Positions 1-8,668 of a DNA stretch of 64,000 nt are shown here, piece after piece (the stretch's first letter is position 1; each line of letters begins with the position of its first letter). The position numbers and the translations under genes were made by a program. The DNA is from Rhizobium sp. SEMIA4064 (GTDB lineage Bacteria > Pseudomonadota > Alphaproteobacteria > Rhizobiales > Rhizobiaceae). A model generated the notes under the pieces. That model saw only the letters and a program-made list of their open reading frames with translations. It did no database searches and was not told the DNA's origin. The DNA is taken from positions 124,001 to 188,000 of the forward strand of contig NZ_PYJN01000018.1 of NCBI RefSeq assembly GCF_003025035.1. Direction: 5' to 3'.

Positions 1-491
1 TTCACGACCTCTACAAGCAGGATCAAGTCCGCGCCGAGACGTTGGCGAAGAGATTGAAGATCGTCACTATCGGCACCCGCATCGCCATGCCACCGATCTT
101 TACTGATGTCGTCGATATCATCGGCGAATGGGACTGGTTCGGCGAGATGAACTCCAGACCATTCATTTCGACCGATCAGCACATTCCGCATGCCTGGCAC
201 CACACCAACACGGATTTGGCTGGCCACCTGCCTGTCACCAGAGTGCTGAAAGAGATCTTGGCCGATGCCACGATTTCGCAGGAGTCTGAAGCGGCGCCGA
301 CCCTGCATGTGGTGGCCGAGCCGGAGGCGTCGAAAGCCGAAACCACCGTCCCACGGTCTTCGGAGCGCACGACGCGGCGGCCCGCAACGATCGATAAGGT
401 GAAAGAAGCCTTCTCTGAAAAAACGTTGCCCGACATCCCGCCGAGAAAAACCGACCGATCCGGTGAAATGCAGCCGCCGAAGCCGCATTAA
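1..491 (+). CDS. 3' part of an unrecognised protein (truncated by window start)
   Basis: The reading frame is open from base 3 to the TAA at 489-491, so this is the C-terminal part of a longer protein whose start lies outside the window. A TTG at 42 could be mistaken for a start, but codons upstream of it are open and look coding. The first ~95 residues look globular (GTRIAMPPIF, IIGEWDWFGEM, IPHAWHHTNTDLAGHLP). The last ~70 residues are Ala/Glu/Pro/Arg-rich and probably disordered. I do not recognise the family. It could be the end of a hydrolase-like or secreted protein, but nothing visible proves that. Confidence 0.6.
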   Translation, partial: HDLYKQDQVRAETLAKRLKIVTIGTRIAMPPIFTDVVDIIGEWDWFGEMNSRPFISTDQHIPHAWHHTNTDLAGHLPVTRVLKEILADATISQESEAAPTLHVVAEPEASKAETTVPRSSERTTRRPATIDKVKEAFSEKTLPDIPPRKTDRSGEMQPPKPH

Positions 492-703
492 AATCAGGCG
501 CTCCGCAAATATTGTTCAGATATGTCGCTCGCAGTGTTGAAGCGCGGGCCATAAGAGGCATATTATATTTAGCCGGCAATCAAATCGCCGCCCGTTCATC
601 GGACAGGAAAAAGCACTGAAAATCATGCCTTTTCAGAAGCTTATGCTTGATTTCCGATAATTGCTGAAAACACGATGGCATGAGAAAGACATAAAAAGAC
701 GAA
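492..703. other. Intergenic region upstream of the Na/Pi cotransporter
   Basis: About 210 AT-richer bases between the first gene and the phosphate cotransporter. I looked for a PhoB box (paired CTGTCAT-like repeats) and did not find a convincing one. No small ORF with a good ribosome binding site was seen. It presumably holds the promoter of the downstream gene. Confidence 0.4.
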
Positions 704-2347
704 ATGGAATCCACCATCGTGATGATCAATTTGTTCGGCGCCGTTGCTTTGCTGCTGTTCGGCCTCGCGCAAGTAAAGGATGGTGTATCACGCGCCTTCG
801 GCGCCAAACTCAGAACCGGTCTTGCCAGCGGCACGCGTAGCGGGCTCCGCTCCTTCACCTCCGGTTTCGTGGCGACGGTGGCACTGCAGAGCTCGACCGC
901 AACGGCGCTGATGATCGCCTCGTTCGTGGAGCGCGAGCTTGTCTTGCCGAGCATGGCGCAGATCGTGTTGCTCGGCGCCAATGTCGGTACCGCCGTGACA
1001 GCCTGGATCGTCGCGACCGGTATCGAATGGCTGTCGCCGCTGCTCGTTCTCGTCGGCATCGTGCTCTATCGCCGCTCGTCCACCGCCAAACAAGGCGCCG
1101 GTGCGGCGCTGATCGGCATTGGCCTCATGCTGCTGTCGCTGCAATTGCTGAGCCTTGCCACTGCGCCGATGCGGCAATCGCCGGCGCTTGCCGCCTTTAT
1201 TGAGCTGCTCGACGGCGCCCTGCCCGTGGCTTTGATCTTTTCAGCCGTGCTCGCTTTCGTTTCGTCGTCCAGCCTTGCCATGGTCGTGCTGATCCTGTCG
1301 CTCGCCTCGACTGGCATCCTTTCTCCGGCCCTGACAGTCGCACTCGTGCTCGGCGCCAATCTCGGCGGCGCGATCCCGCCGGTCATGGCCACCCTCTCCG
1401 GCCCTGCCACTGCGCGGCGGGTGACGCTCGGCAATCTGATCGTGCGCACCATCGGGTGCCTCATCGTTCTGCCCTTTGCGGGCTATATCGGCGCGTGGCT
1501 GCAAGCCCTGCATTTTTCGCCGGCCAAGCTGCCCGTCGACGTCCATCTGCTCTTCAATATCGCCCTCGCGCTCTGCGCTTGGCCCTTCTCGTCCTTCCTG
1601 TCGAAAACAATGCAGCGGCTCGTGGCCAACGATCCGCAGGCCGACGACGGACCGAAATTTCTCGATCATAACGCGCTCAACACGCCAGTCGTCGCACTTG
1701 CCAGTGCGACGCGCGAGGTTCTGGGCGTCGGCGACCTCATCGAGCGCATGCTGATCCGCACGGAAAACGCCTTCAACAACAATGATCTGACGCCTCTGAA
1801 GGAAATTGCGGTTCTGGAGAAGCGCGTCGACCGGATCCAGCAGGAGGTGAAGATCTATCTCTCCAAGCTCGGGCGCGAAGGATTGGACGACGAAAACGGC
1901 CGCCGCTCGATCGTCATCATCGACTATGCCATCAACCTCGAACATATCGGCGACATCATCGAAAAGGGTCTGGCCGAACAGGTGGCGAAAAAGATCGGCA
2001 AAGGTCTGACCTTCTCCGACGATGGCTATCAGGAGCTGCAGAGCCTTTTCAAGCTGACGATCGATAATCTGCGCATCGCCCAGACCATCTTCGTCACCCG
2101 CGATTTCAACCTCGCCCGCCAACTCATGGAGGTGAAGGTCGACGTTCGCCGGCTAGAGAAGCAATCCTCCGAGCGCCACCTCGAACGCCTGCGCGACGGC
2201 CGTGTCGACAGCCTGCAGACCAGCTCGCTGCACCTCGACATGCTGCGCGACCTGAAGCGCATCAATGCCCACATCGTCTCGGTGGCGCATCCGATCCTGG
2301 ATGAAAGCGGGCTGCTGATCGAGAGCCGGTTGCGAAACACGCAATAG
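704..2347 (+). CDS. Na/Pi cotransporter family protein with PhoU-like tail
   Basis: Predicted inner-membrane sodium-dependent phosphate transporter of 547 residues. The N-terminal ~310 residues are strongly hydrophobic and carry two related half-repeats of the Na/Pi-cotransporter family: QSSTATALMIASF followed by GANVGTAVTAW, then SSSLAMVVLILSL followed by GANLGGAIPPVMA. From about residue 330 to the end is a charged helical region resembling PhoU (LEKRVDRIQQEVK, YAINLEHIGDIIE). That two-part architecture is typical of NptA/YjbB-like proteins. It stands alone, with intergenic DNA on both sides. Phosphate export or import cannot be told apart from sequence. Confidence 0.9.
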   Translation: MESTIVMINLFGAVALLLFGLAQVKDGVSRAFGAKLRTGLASGTRSGLRSFTSGFVATVALQSSTATALMIASFVERELVLPSMAQIVLLGANVGTAVTAWIVATGIEWLSPLLVLVGIVLYRRSSTAKQGAGAALIGIGLMLLSLQLLSLATAPMRQSPALAAFIELLDGALPVALIFSAVLAFVSSSSLAMVVLILSLASTGILSPALTVALVLGANLGGAIPPVMATLSGPATARRVTLGNLIVRTIGCLIVLPFAGYIGAWLQALHFSPAKLPVDVHLLFNIALALCAWPFSSFLSKTMQRLVANDPQADDGPKFLDHNALNTPVVALASATREVLGVGDLIERMLIRTENAFNNNDLTPLKEIAVLEKRVDRIQQEVKIYLSKLGREGLDDENGRRSIVIIDYAINLEHIGDIIEKGLAEQVAKKIGKGLTFSDDGYQELQSLFKLTIDNLRIAQTIFVTRDFNLARQLMEVKVDVRRLEKQSSERHLERLRDGRVDSLQTSSLHLDMLRDLKRINAHIVSVAHPILDESGLLIESRLRNTQ

Positions 2348-2477
2348 CCGCTTCGACCTCCCCATCCTTGTGTTTTGATTTCGCTCAGCAATACAGAGAT
2401 TTCCCCGGCATTACATTATCGCCACTTTAGAAGCCTATGTTGTAGGGCATTCTCAGATGACAGATGGAGGAAACGTC

Positions 2478-2888
2478 ATGCGTCTGGATGCCTATCTGAT
2501 CTTTGACGGCGATTGCCGGCAAGCCCTCGAGTTCTACCACCAATGCCTTGGCGGTGAACTCACTATCATGGACTACAGCCATCCGAATGTGGCGAGCCAA
2601 ACGCCGGAGCACTGGCGCGAGAAAGTCATGCATGCGCGGCTGACGGTCGGCGATGCGGTCTTGATGGCTTCTGACGGCAGGCCGGGTGAAACCGGCAAGA
2701 AATACGGTTTTTCGATCTCCGTTCAAATTGACAGGGCGGAAGAAGCGGAGAAACTGTTTGCGGCGCTGCAGGAGGGCGGCACGGTGACCATGCCGATCGA
2801 TGAAACCTTCTGGGCAGAGCGTTTCGGCATGCTGGTCGACAAATTCGGCGTGCCGTGGATGATCAATTGCCAGCGTTCGACCGCCTGA
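2478..2888 (+). CDS. VOC family protein (PhnB-like glyoxalase fold)
   Basis: Small cytosolic protein of 136 residues with the PhnB/3-demethylubiquinone-like VOC pattern: MRLDAYLIFDGDCRQALEFY at the N-terminus, then YSHPN, a central HARLTVGDAVLMASDG strand pair, and a C-terminal WAERFGMLVDKFGVPWMIN motif. This family is usually annotated only by fold; substrate unknown. I chose the ATG at 2478 rather than 2457 because GGAGG lies at 2466-2470, seven bases upstream, whereas 2457 has no ribosome binding site. It converges on the small gene at 2904-3164. Confidence 0.88.
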   Translation: MRLDAYLIFDGDCRQALEFYHQCLGGELTIMDYSHPNVASQTPEHWREKVMHARLTVGDAVLMASDGRPGETGKKYGFSISVQIDRAEEAEKLFAALQEGGTVTMPIDETFWAERFGMLVDKFGVPWMINCQRSTA

Positions 2889-2895
2889 AGACATT

Positions 2896-2914
2896 CCGCC
2901 GATTCAATCGGCGG
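2896..2914. terminator. Short hairpin between convergent genes
   Basis: CCGCCGAT (2896-2903) and ATCGGCGG (2907-2914) form a perfect 8-bp stem with a TCA loop; that TCA is also the stop codon of the minus-strand gene. There is no U-tract on either side, so it is at best a weak or Rho-assisted terminator or 3'-end stabiliser. Confidence 0.4.
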
Positions 2915-3164
2915 ACGGCAGGCGTCGCATGGTGAATTCGATGCGATCGCCTTCCACCTGCCGCCAGCTTTCGACTTCGGTCCAATAGGCGGCTTTCGGA
3001 AATTCATCGAACCACTCGCGCGCCTTGGCGCGCGCTTCCGGGCGGCTGAGACAAAAAGTCTCGCGGACAAAATCACTTTTCCCGCCGGCGGACGCTTCCT
3101 GCCGGTAACGTGATATTCTGCGTCTCAACCCGTCAAGGGGCGGCGGTCCGGGTATCTTCATCAT
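2904..3164 (-). CDS. Small conserved hypothetical protein
   Basis: An 86-residue basic protein with PGPPPLDGLRRRISRYRQEA near the start and a C-terminal half of type PEARAKAREWFDEFPKAAYWTEVESW. I do not recognise a named family. The ATG at 3164, or the ATG directly after it, is preferred over 3200 because a GGCGAGG-like ribosome binding site lies just upstream (GGCGAGGTTTCATGATG). No signal peptide or membrane segment. It may be cytosolic; function unknown. Confidence 0.6.
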   Translation of the reverse strand: MMKIPGPPPLDGLRRRISRYRQEASAGGKSDFVRETFCLSRPEARAKAREWFDEFPKAAYWTEVESWRQVEGDRIEFTMRRLPSAD

Positions 3165-3333
3165 GAAACCTCGCCTTCGAGAGGGAAGATAATACCGCAT
3201 TTGGCAATTTGCGAGTCGATTCTCCGGCGAGCCCAGCGCGCTGGTGACGATGCGATGATGCTGATATTCAAACCGGGAATCGACCTTACGAGAATCGCGG
3301 GCCTATAGCGGCCCGCATCGCCGGAGAGCATGC

Positions 3334-4245
3334 ATGGAACGACCGGAACTTCCCAAGGGACTACCCGAGGACATCGAAGAGAAGAAAGAAGCGGCAAAGG
3401 GCTGGTTTGAAAGCCTGCGGGACGCGATCTGCGCCCAGTTCGAACAGTTGGAAGACGAGCTTGCCGGCCCCCTCTCCGCTCAGGAGCCGGGGCGTTTCGT
3501 CGCCAAGGATTGGCTGCGGGAGAATGGTGAAGGCGGCGGCGGACGCATGTCGATCATGGAAGGCCGTGTCTTCGAAAAGGTCGGCGTGCATACGTCCACC
3601 GTTTACGGCGAATTCTCGCCCGATTTCCGCAGTCAGATTCCGGGCGCCGAGGAAGATCCGCGCTTCTGGGCTTCCGGCCTGTCACTGATCGCCCACCCCG
3701 TCAACCCGAATGTCCCGACCGTGCATATGAATACGCGGATGGTGGTGACGACCAGCCACTGGTTCGGCGGCGGCGCCGACCTGACGCCGGTGCTCAACCG
3801 GCGCCGCACACAGGAGGATGCCGACAGCGTCCTCTTCCATCGCGCGATGCAGATTGTTTGCGATCGTCATACGGTTGCAGATTATCAGCGCTATAAGACC
3901 TGGTGCGACGATTACTTTTATTTGAAGCATCGCAATGAGCCGCGCGGCATCGGCGGCATTTTCTTCGACTGGCTGCATTCTGGGGAGGAAGCAGGTGGTT
4001 GGGACGCCGATTTCGCCTTCACGCGCGATGTCGGGCGTGCCTTTTCGATGGTCTATCCGCGGATCGTGCGCTCGAACTTCAATGAAGTATGGTCCGAGGA
4101 GGATCGTGACGAACAATTAATTCGTCGCGGACGCTATGTGGAGTTCAATTTACTCTACGATAGGGGTACAATATTTGGGTTGAAGACAGGGGGCAACGTA
4201 GAGTCGATCTTATCGTCCTTGCCACCCGTCGTGCGTTGGCCCTAG
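3334..4245 (+). CDS. hemF: Aerobic coproporphyrinogen III oxidase
   Basis: Oxygen-dependent oxidative decarboxylation of coproporphyrinogen III to protoporphyrinogen IX in haem synthesis; cytosolic dimer. The 303 residues match the usual HemF length. Family motifs are plain: [19 protein letters not shown] around residue 70, [26 protein letters not shown] and the C-terminal [20 protein letters not shown]. The gene stands alone; I saw no FNR/FixK box (TTGAT-N4-ATCAA) in the short upstream region. The last ~130 bases use AT-rich codons (TTA, ATA, AAT) unlike the rest of the gene, although the encoded residues are the conserved ones. Confidence 0.97.
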   Translation: MERPELPKGLPEDIEEKKEAAKGWFESLRDAICAQFEQLEDELAGPLSAQEPGRFVAKDWLRENGEGGGGRMSIMEGRVFEKVGVHTSTVYGEFSPDFRSQIPGAEEDPRFWASGLSLIAHPVNPNVPTVHMNTRMVVTTSHWFGGGADLTPVLNRRRTQEDADSVLFHRAMQIVCDRHTVADYQRYKTWCDDYFYLKHRNEPRGIGGIFFDWLHSGEEAGGWDADFAFTRDVGRAFSMVYPRIVRSNFNEVWSEEDRDEQLIRRGRYVEFNLLYDRGTIFGLKTGGNVESILSSLPPVVRWP

Positions 4246-4335
4246 AATGGCAAATGCTAATAAAAGAAAACCCTTGAATTAGTTCGGAGGAGTACCGAGG
4301 TTAGGTAATGCTCGTTTCAATCGGAGGAGGTTGTA

Positions 4336-4614
4336 ATGGCAGTACAGAATCAAGTGGCAGAAACCGCGAATGACCGAAAACTTTCGCGGGCAGTCGATAC
4401 GCCGGAATTCGTCGTGCGGCTGGCTGAAGACATGAGGATCAGAAGCGGGTCGGATCTGCCACTCTCCTGCTTCATCGAGCAGGTCAGAATGCAATTGGCA
4501 GGCAAGTCGCCAAGCGACGTCGCCCGCATCGTATCCGATCGCCCGGCAAGACAAGCGCCCATTCCGAAGTATCAATCTTCGGATTGCTTCAAATCCTGGG
4601 CCATGCCGGATTGA
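4336..4614 (+). CDS. Small hypothetical protein with strong RBS
   Basis: A 92-residue protein, start supported by GGAGGAGG at about 4322-4329. It has a charged middle section (TPEFVVRLAEDMRIRSGSDLP) and no membrane segment or signal peptide. No family recognised. It is followed by a strong inverted repeat at 4629-4656, which suggests a monocistronic, well-expressed unit. Confidence 0.6.
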   Translation: MAVQNQVAETANDRKLSRAVDTPEFVVRLAEDMRIRSGSDLPLSCFIEQVRMQLAGKSPSDVARIVSDRPARQAPIPKYQSSDCFKSWAMPD

Positions 4615-4628
4615 TATACCGGAACATC

Positions 4629-4656
4629 GTCCGGCAGGGTGGAGGCCCTGCCGGAC
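4629..4656 (+). terminator. Stable hairpin after the small gene
   Basis: Perfect 11-bp stem GTCCGGCAGGG / CCCTGCCGGAC with a six-base loop, starting 15 bases after the stop codon. Downstream is GTCCGAAACCTTTCCCC, which is not a clean U-run, so factor-independent termination is possible but not certain. Confidence 0.55.
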
Positions 4657-4747
4657 GTCCGAAACCTTTCCCCACCTTTTGCGTTTTGACCTTCAGGCCG
4701 TTTGTGGCGTGAAGTCTTTTATGGCGTCAAAATATCAGGAGGCAGAT

Positions 4748-4933
4748 ATGCGACTGTTCGAATGTGGTACTCTGGTGCCCGGCTGCGACTGGCACACTCG
4801 GGCCAATGATGATGCCGAAGTGGTTCGCCGCGCTGTCGAGCACATGCGCAACGCCCATGGCGAGACGATCATCCGCGAAAACATGGTCGACAACATCAAG
4901 GCCCGCATTCGCGACGAAGCAAGCGCCGCCTGA
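4748..4933 (+). CDS. DUF1059-like small protein
   Basis: A 61-residue protein that matches the small DUF1059 pattern: an early Cys pair (FECGTLVPGCDW), a conserved His-rich helix (VRRAVEHMRNAHG) and a C-terminal charged tail. The ATG at 4748 follows an AGGAGG ribosome binding site at about 4737-4742, so longer upstream starts are not needed. Function unknown; the CX6C arrangement and His residues could bind a metal, which is inference. It converges on cca, ending 17 bases away. Confidence 0.75.
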   Translation: MRLFECGTLVPGCDWHTRANDDAEVVRRAVEHMRNAHGETIIRENMVDNIKARIRDEASAA

Positions 4934-4950
4934 TCATTGGACCATAAGCA

Positions 4951-6207
4951 TCAGGACTCGATCAGTTCCTTGAGCCGGGCGAGAAGAGCCGCCCGGTCCA
5001 TAGCGAAATTGCTGTCGACCCATTGCTGCTCGAGTTTACCCAAGATATCGCCGACACGAGGCCCTGCGCCAACGCCGGCGGCAAGCGCATCTGCGCCATT
5101 GACCGGAAAGACCGGCTTCTTCCAGCGTGCCGTCCGCTCCAGCAATTTACCGAGCCGTGCAGCGCGCGCCATCTCCTCGAAATCGCCTTCCGCCTTGCCC
5201 CGAGCAACGGCAAGCGCCAGTTTCAGGCGCGCGGCAATGCCGGGTGCATCATGGCGGTAGAGCAAACGATTAAAGGCTGCTTCAGACACATCGTCCTTGA
5301 TGCCGGGCGCATTCGCCCAGTCCTGCAAATAGCCCGCTTCGGCCTTCGACAACTTGAGCCGTTCGCCAAGCTTTGCCAGCCTCGCGGCATCCGGCGGCAC
5401 AATGGCGGCCAGCCGCAGCAGCGGATCGGGCGCCCAGCCGAGCGCCTGTTCTGTCGCTATAAGCGCGGGAATGGCGTCGATGCCCCACTTCTCGGTTTCC
5501 GGCAGCACCTCGGTCAAAATGCCGACCTGCCGCATCCAGAGCAACACCCGGCCTGGATCTTTGGCCGCAAGCAGCTTCTTCATCTCCGACCAGACACGCT
5601 CGGCCGAAAGCGCCGCGATCTTCGAGCGCGCGGCCGCGCAGGCGCGCAATCCGTCCGCATCCGGTCTTCCGCTGCCGTAATAGGCGAAAAAGCGAAAGAA
5701 ACGCAGGATCCGCAGATGATCCTCGGCAATCCGCGTCGCCGCATCGCCAATGAAACGGATATTGCGGCGTTCCAGATCGGCAAGCCCGCCGATCATATCG
5801 ACGACTGCGCCATCGGCAGAGGCATAGAGCGCGTTGATCGTGAGATCGCGCCGCTCGGCATCGGCCTGCCAATCATCGCTGAAAGCCACCCGCGCACGCC
5901 GGCCGTCCGTTTCAACATCGCGCCGCAAGGTAGTGATTTCGAAAGGCTTTCCGTCGATGACCAGCGTCACCGTCCCATGCGCGATGCCCGTCGGCACCGC
6001 CTTGATGCCGGCGGCAACGGCCCTTTCTACGACGGTCTCGGGCAGCAATGTCGTGGCGATATCGATATCGGCTACCGGTAGCCCGAGCAGGCTGTTGCGC
6101 ACAGCTCCGCCGACGACACGCCCCTCGCCGCCATCGGCGTTCAACAGTGCCAGCACCCGCTGCAGCGCTCCGTCCTGGAACCAGGCCTCACCAGCAATGG
6201 AGGTCAT
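4951..6207 (-). CDS. cca: CCA tRNA nucleotidyltransferase
   Basis: Adds or repairs the 3'-terminal CCA of tRNA using CTP and ATP. The 418-residue protein is a class II nucleotidyltransferase: GGAVR at residues 33-37, the metal-binding DID at 47-49, the neck motif RRDLTINAL near 117, and IAEDHLRILRFFRF near 160. The ATG at 6207 overlaps the stop codon of the NUDIX gene (ATGA), so the two are translationally coupled in a three-gene operon with DUF1285. The longer open frame upstream of 6207 is only read-through of the neighbour in another frame. Confidence 0.96.
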   Translation of the reverse strand: MTSIAGEAWFQDGALQRVLALLNADGGEGRVVGGAVRNSLLGLPVADIDIATTLLPETVVERAVAAGIKAVPTGIAHGTVTLVIDGKPFEITTLRRDVETDGRRARVAFSDDWQADAERRDLTINALYASADGAVVDMIGGLADLERRNIRFIGDAATRIAEDHLRILRFFRFFAYYGSGRPDADGLRACAAARSKIAALSAERVWSEMKKLLAAKDPGRVLLWMRQVGILTEVLPETEKWGIDAIPALIATEQALGWAPDPLLRLAAIVPPDAARLAKLGERLKLSKAEAGYLQDWANAPGIKDDVSEAAFNRLLYRHDAPGIAARLKLALAVARGKAEGDFEEMARAARLGKLLERTARWKKPVFPVNGADALAAGVGAGPRVGDILGKLEQQWVDSNFAMDRAALLARLKELIES

Positions 6208-6839
6208 GAATAGAGCCTTTCGTAAAGCGTGCGGACAATGCCGGCGGTAATGCCCCAGATCATACGCGGGCCATAGGGCATGCGGTAAAAATGTCGCTCC
6301 ATCCCCTGCCAGACCATGCTGTCGGTCACATGATGGCCGGGATTCATGAGGAAGGAGAGCGGCACTTCGAAAGCATCCTCGACTTCGGTGGGATTGAGAG
6401 CCAGTTCGAAGCCGGGCTTGACCACGGCGAGGATCGGCGTGATGCGGAAGCCGGTCGCAGCCAGATAATAGGGCAACCGAGCCACCGGCTCGATGAAAAC
6501 ATCCGCCAATCCGATCTCTTCGCCCGCCTCGCGAACCGCTGCCATTTCCGGCGAAGCATCCTCCGGGTCGATGGTGCCGCCGGGAAAGGCGATCTGGCCG
6601 GAATGTTTGCGCAATGTCGAGGTGCGCAGCGTGAAGATGACATTGGCGTCGTCGCCATCGTCCACCACGGGCACCAGCACTGCGGCATCGCGCAGCTTCA
6701 GGCCTTCGACTTGCAAAATGGTGTCCCGATTGAGCGCGTGGTCGCCATGGTCGCGCCACGCAAGCTCGATCGGACCGCCGCTCTGATTGAGCGCACGGCG
6801 CCGGAACTCGGCGGCGGAATAAAGCGGGAATTCGCTCAT
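6204..6839 (-). CDS. NUDIX CoA pyrophosphatase (NudL-like)
   Basis: Predicted to hydrolyse CoA or related dinucleotides to phosphopantetheine and adenosine nucleotides. The 211-residue protein has a complete Nudix box, GGTIDPEDASPEMAAVREAG continuing into EEIGL, about residues 78-103, preceded by the HSGQIAFPGG motif that marks the CoA-pyrophosphatase subgroup (UPF0035). The ATG at 6839 overlaps the stop codon of the DUF1285 gene, and its own stop overlaps the cca start, giving a chain of coupled starts. The pairing with cca is common in rhizobia as I recall it; I know of no direct functional link. Confidence 0.93.
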   Translation of the reverse strand: MSEFPLYSAAEFRRRALNQSGGPIELAWRDHGDHALNRDTILQVEGLKLRDAAVLVPVVDDGDDANVIFTLRTSTLRKHSGQIAFPGGTIDPEDASPEMAAVREAGEEIGLADVFIEPVARLPYYLAATGFRITPILAVVKPGFELALNPTEVEDAFEVPLSFLMNPGHHVTDSMVWQGMERHFYRMPYGPRMIWGITAGIVRTLYERLYS

Positions 6840-7459
6840 CGCGTCAACGCGTCCAATTCGGCGACCGGCATGACTGGAAAGATCGTGCCGCCCGAACGCA
6901 CGCAAAACATCTCGCGCCCCGCGATCACAACGGTCTCGCCGAGCTCGACAAGATCATACATCACCGCGCGCGTCACCAGCGCCTCCAGACGGCCGCGAAC
7001 ATGGAGATAGGGCTTCAGCTCGTCGTTCTCGCCGCGGATGACGAAACGGATCGGATGCTCCCTGCCCGCCTCGACAACGTCGCCGACATTGGTGCGGAAC
7101 GTTAGTACCCGCTTGCCTTCGCGCTCGGTCACGCTCATTTCGACGGCGATGAAGGGCGCGTCGACGACGCGGATACCGACCTTTTCCACAGGCGTAACGA
7201 GATAGGTCTTTTGATCCGCATCCCTGCGCAGCACCGTCGAAAACAGCCGGACCAGTGGCGCACGGCCGATCGGCGTTCCCATGTAAAACCAGGTGCCATC
7301 AGCACGGATTTCCATGTCGATATCGCCGCAAAATGGCGGATTCCAGCGATCGACGGGCGGCAGGCTCTTCTTGCGTCCGCCGGCATCTCCGGCCGCGCGC
7401 GAAATCAGCGCAGCCAGACTTGCCGCATCGCTCGCCGCTCTGATTTCCTCGGTTGCCAT
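6836..7459 (-). CDS. DUF1285 domain protein
   Basis: First gene of the DUF1285 / CoA pyrophosphatase / cca operon. The 207-residue protein has the family pattern WNPPFCGDIDMEI, then GTWFYMGTPIGRAPLVRLFS and YLVTPVEKVGI, with mostly beta-strand character. No signal peptide or membrane helix, so probably cytosolic. Biochemical role unknown. It is divergent from the MoxR operon, sharing the ~170-base region 7460-7627, which must hold both promoters. Confidence 0.9.
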   Translation of the reverse strand: MATEEIRAASDAASLAALISRAAGDAGGRKKSLPPVDRWNPPFCGDIDMEIRADGTWFYMGTPIGRAPLVRLFSTVLRRDADQKTYLVTPVEKVGIRVVDAPFIAVEMSVTEREGKRVLTFRTNVGDVVEAGREHPIRFVIRGENDELKPYLHVRGRLEALVTRAVMYDLVELGETVVIAGREMFCVRSGGTIFPVMPVAELDALTR

Positions 7460-7627
7460 TCTTCCGTCCCGGTTTGTGCTTAGTTACGAATACGACCGCC
7501 TCTCACGAGATAGTCATTCGAAACGTGCTTGTCAGCTATCTTCATGGCGATAAGTTCTATTGATTATGGGGCAAATGTGTAAGGTCTGCGAATCGCGCGT
7601 ACCGTTTTTCTGCCGTTGGAGACGCAA

Positions 7628-8641
7628 ATGGGCATGATCAAATCGACCGAAACGAGCCTCGACGACCAGGCCATCATCGCATCCGCCGAACAGGCGTTGA
7701 AAGATATCGCCTCCATACGCGCCGAAGTCTCCAAGGTCATTTTCGGCCAGGAAAGCGTCGTGGAGAACACGCTTCTTGCCGTGCTGGCCGGCGGTCATGC
7801 TCTGCTCGTCGGCGTGCCCGGCCTCGCCAAGACCAAGCTGGTGACCACGCTCGGCGCCGTTCTCGGCCTCGCCGCCAACCGTGTCCAGTTCACCCCGGAC
7901 CTTATGCCGTCCGACATCCTGGGCTCGGAAGTCATGGACCAGGATGAGACCGGTCGCCGCTCCTTCCGCTTCGTCAAGGGGCCGGTCTTTGCGCAATTGC
8001 TGATGGCCGACGAAATCAACCGCGCTTCGCCGCGCACGCAATCGGCGCTGCTGCAGTCCATGCAGGAGTATCATGTCACCATCGCCGGGCAGCGCTACGA
8101 TTTGCCTGCGCCGTTCCATGTCCTGGCAACCCAGAACCCGCTGGAACAGGAAGGCACCTATCCGCTGCCGGAGGCGCAGCTCGACCGCTTCCTGCTGCAG
8201 GTCGATGTCGATTATCCGGAGCTTGCCGACGAACGCAAGATCCTGCTTGAAACCACCGGCCTCAGCGAAGCGACGCCTCATGCCGTGATCGATGCCGCGC
8301 GCTTGATGGAAATCCAGAAGTTGATCCGCCAGATGCCCGTCAGCGACGGCGTCGTCGACGCCATCCTGTCCCTGGTGCGTTCCGCGCGCCCCGGCCAAGG
8401 CAATGAAGCGACAGACAAGCATGTCGCCTGGGGTCCTGGCCCGCGCGCCGGCCAGGCAATGATGCTCTGCGCCCGCGCCCGTGCGCTTTATGAAGGCCGG
8501 CTTGCGCCGTCGCTCGACGATGTGCACGCCCTGGCCGAGCCGGTGCTGGAGCATCGCATGGCGCTGACCTTTGCTGCCCGCGCAGACGGCATGTCGGTAC
8601 GAGACGTGATTGCCGGGTTGATCAAGCGATCGAGATCGTAA
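7628..8641 (+). CDS. MoxR family AAA+ ATPase
   Basis: First gene of a tight five-gene operon. The 337-residue protein is a chaperone-like AAA+ ATPase: Walker A GVPGLAKTKL near residue 66, Walker B LLMADEINRASPRTQSALL near 123, sensor 1 ATQNPLEQEGTYPLPEAQLDR near 167 (the MoxR hallmark). The ATG at 7628 follows GGAG with good spacing; the in-frame TTG at 7616 is less likely. MoxR ATPases work with VWA/DUF58 partners, which matches the next gene 27 bases downstream. Confidence 0.95.
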   Translation: MGMIKSTETSLDDQAIIASAEQALKDIASIRAEVSKVIFGQESVVENTLLAVLAGGHALLVGVPGLAKTKLVTTLGAVLGLAANRVQFTPDLMPSDILGSEVMDQDETGRRSFRFVKGPVFAQLLMADEINRASPRTQSALLQSMQEYHVTIAGQRYDLPAPFHVLATQNPLEQEGTYPLPEAQLDRFLLQVDVDYPELADERKILLETTGLSEATPHAVIDAARLMEIQKLIRQMPVSDGVVDAILSLVRSARPGQGNEATDKHVAWGPGPRAGQAMMLCARARALYEGRLAPSLDDVHALAEPVLEHRMALTFAARADGMSVRDVIAGLIKRSRS

Positions 8642-8668
8642 CCCAGGATGTCAAGGAGAGTATAGCGC

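Noticed and set aside
6208-6759. Upstream extension of the cca frame
   Set aside because: It overlaps the NUDIX gene in another frame; the real ATG at 6207 overlaps the NUDIX stop (ATGA) and starts the conserved N-terminus.
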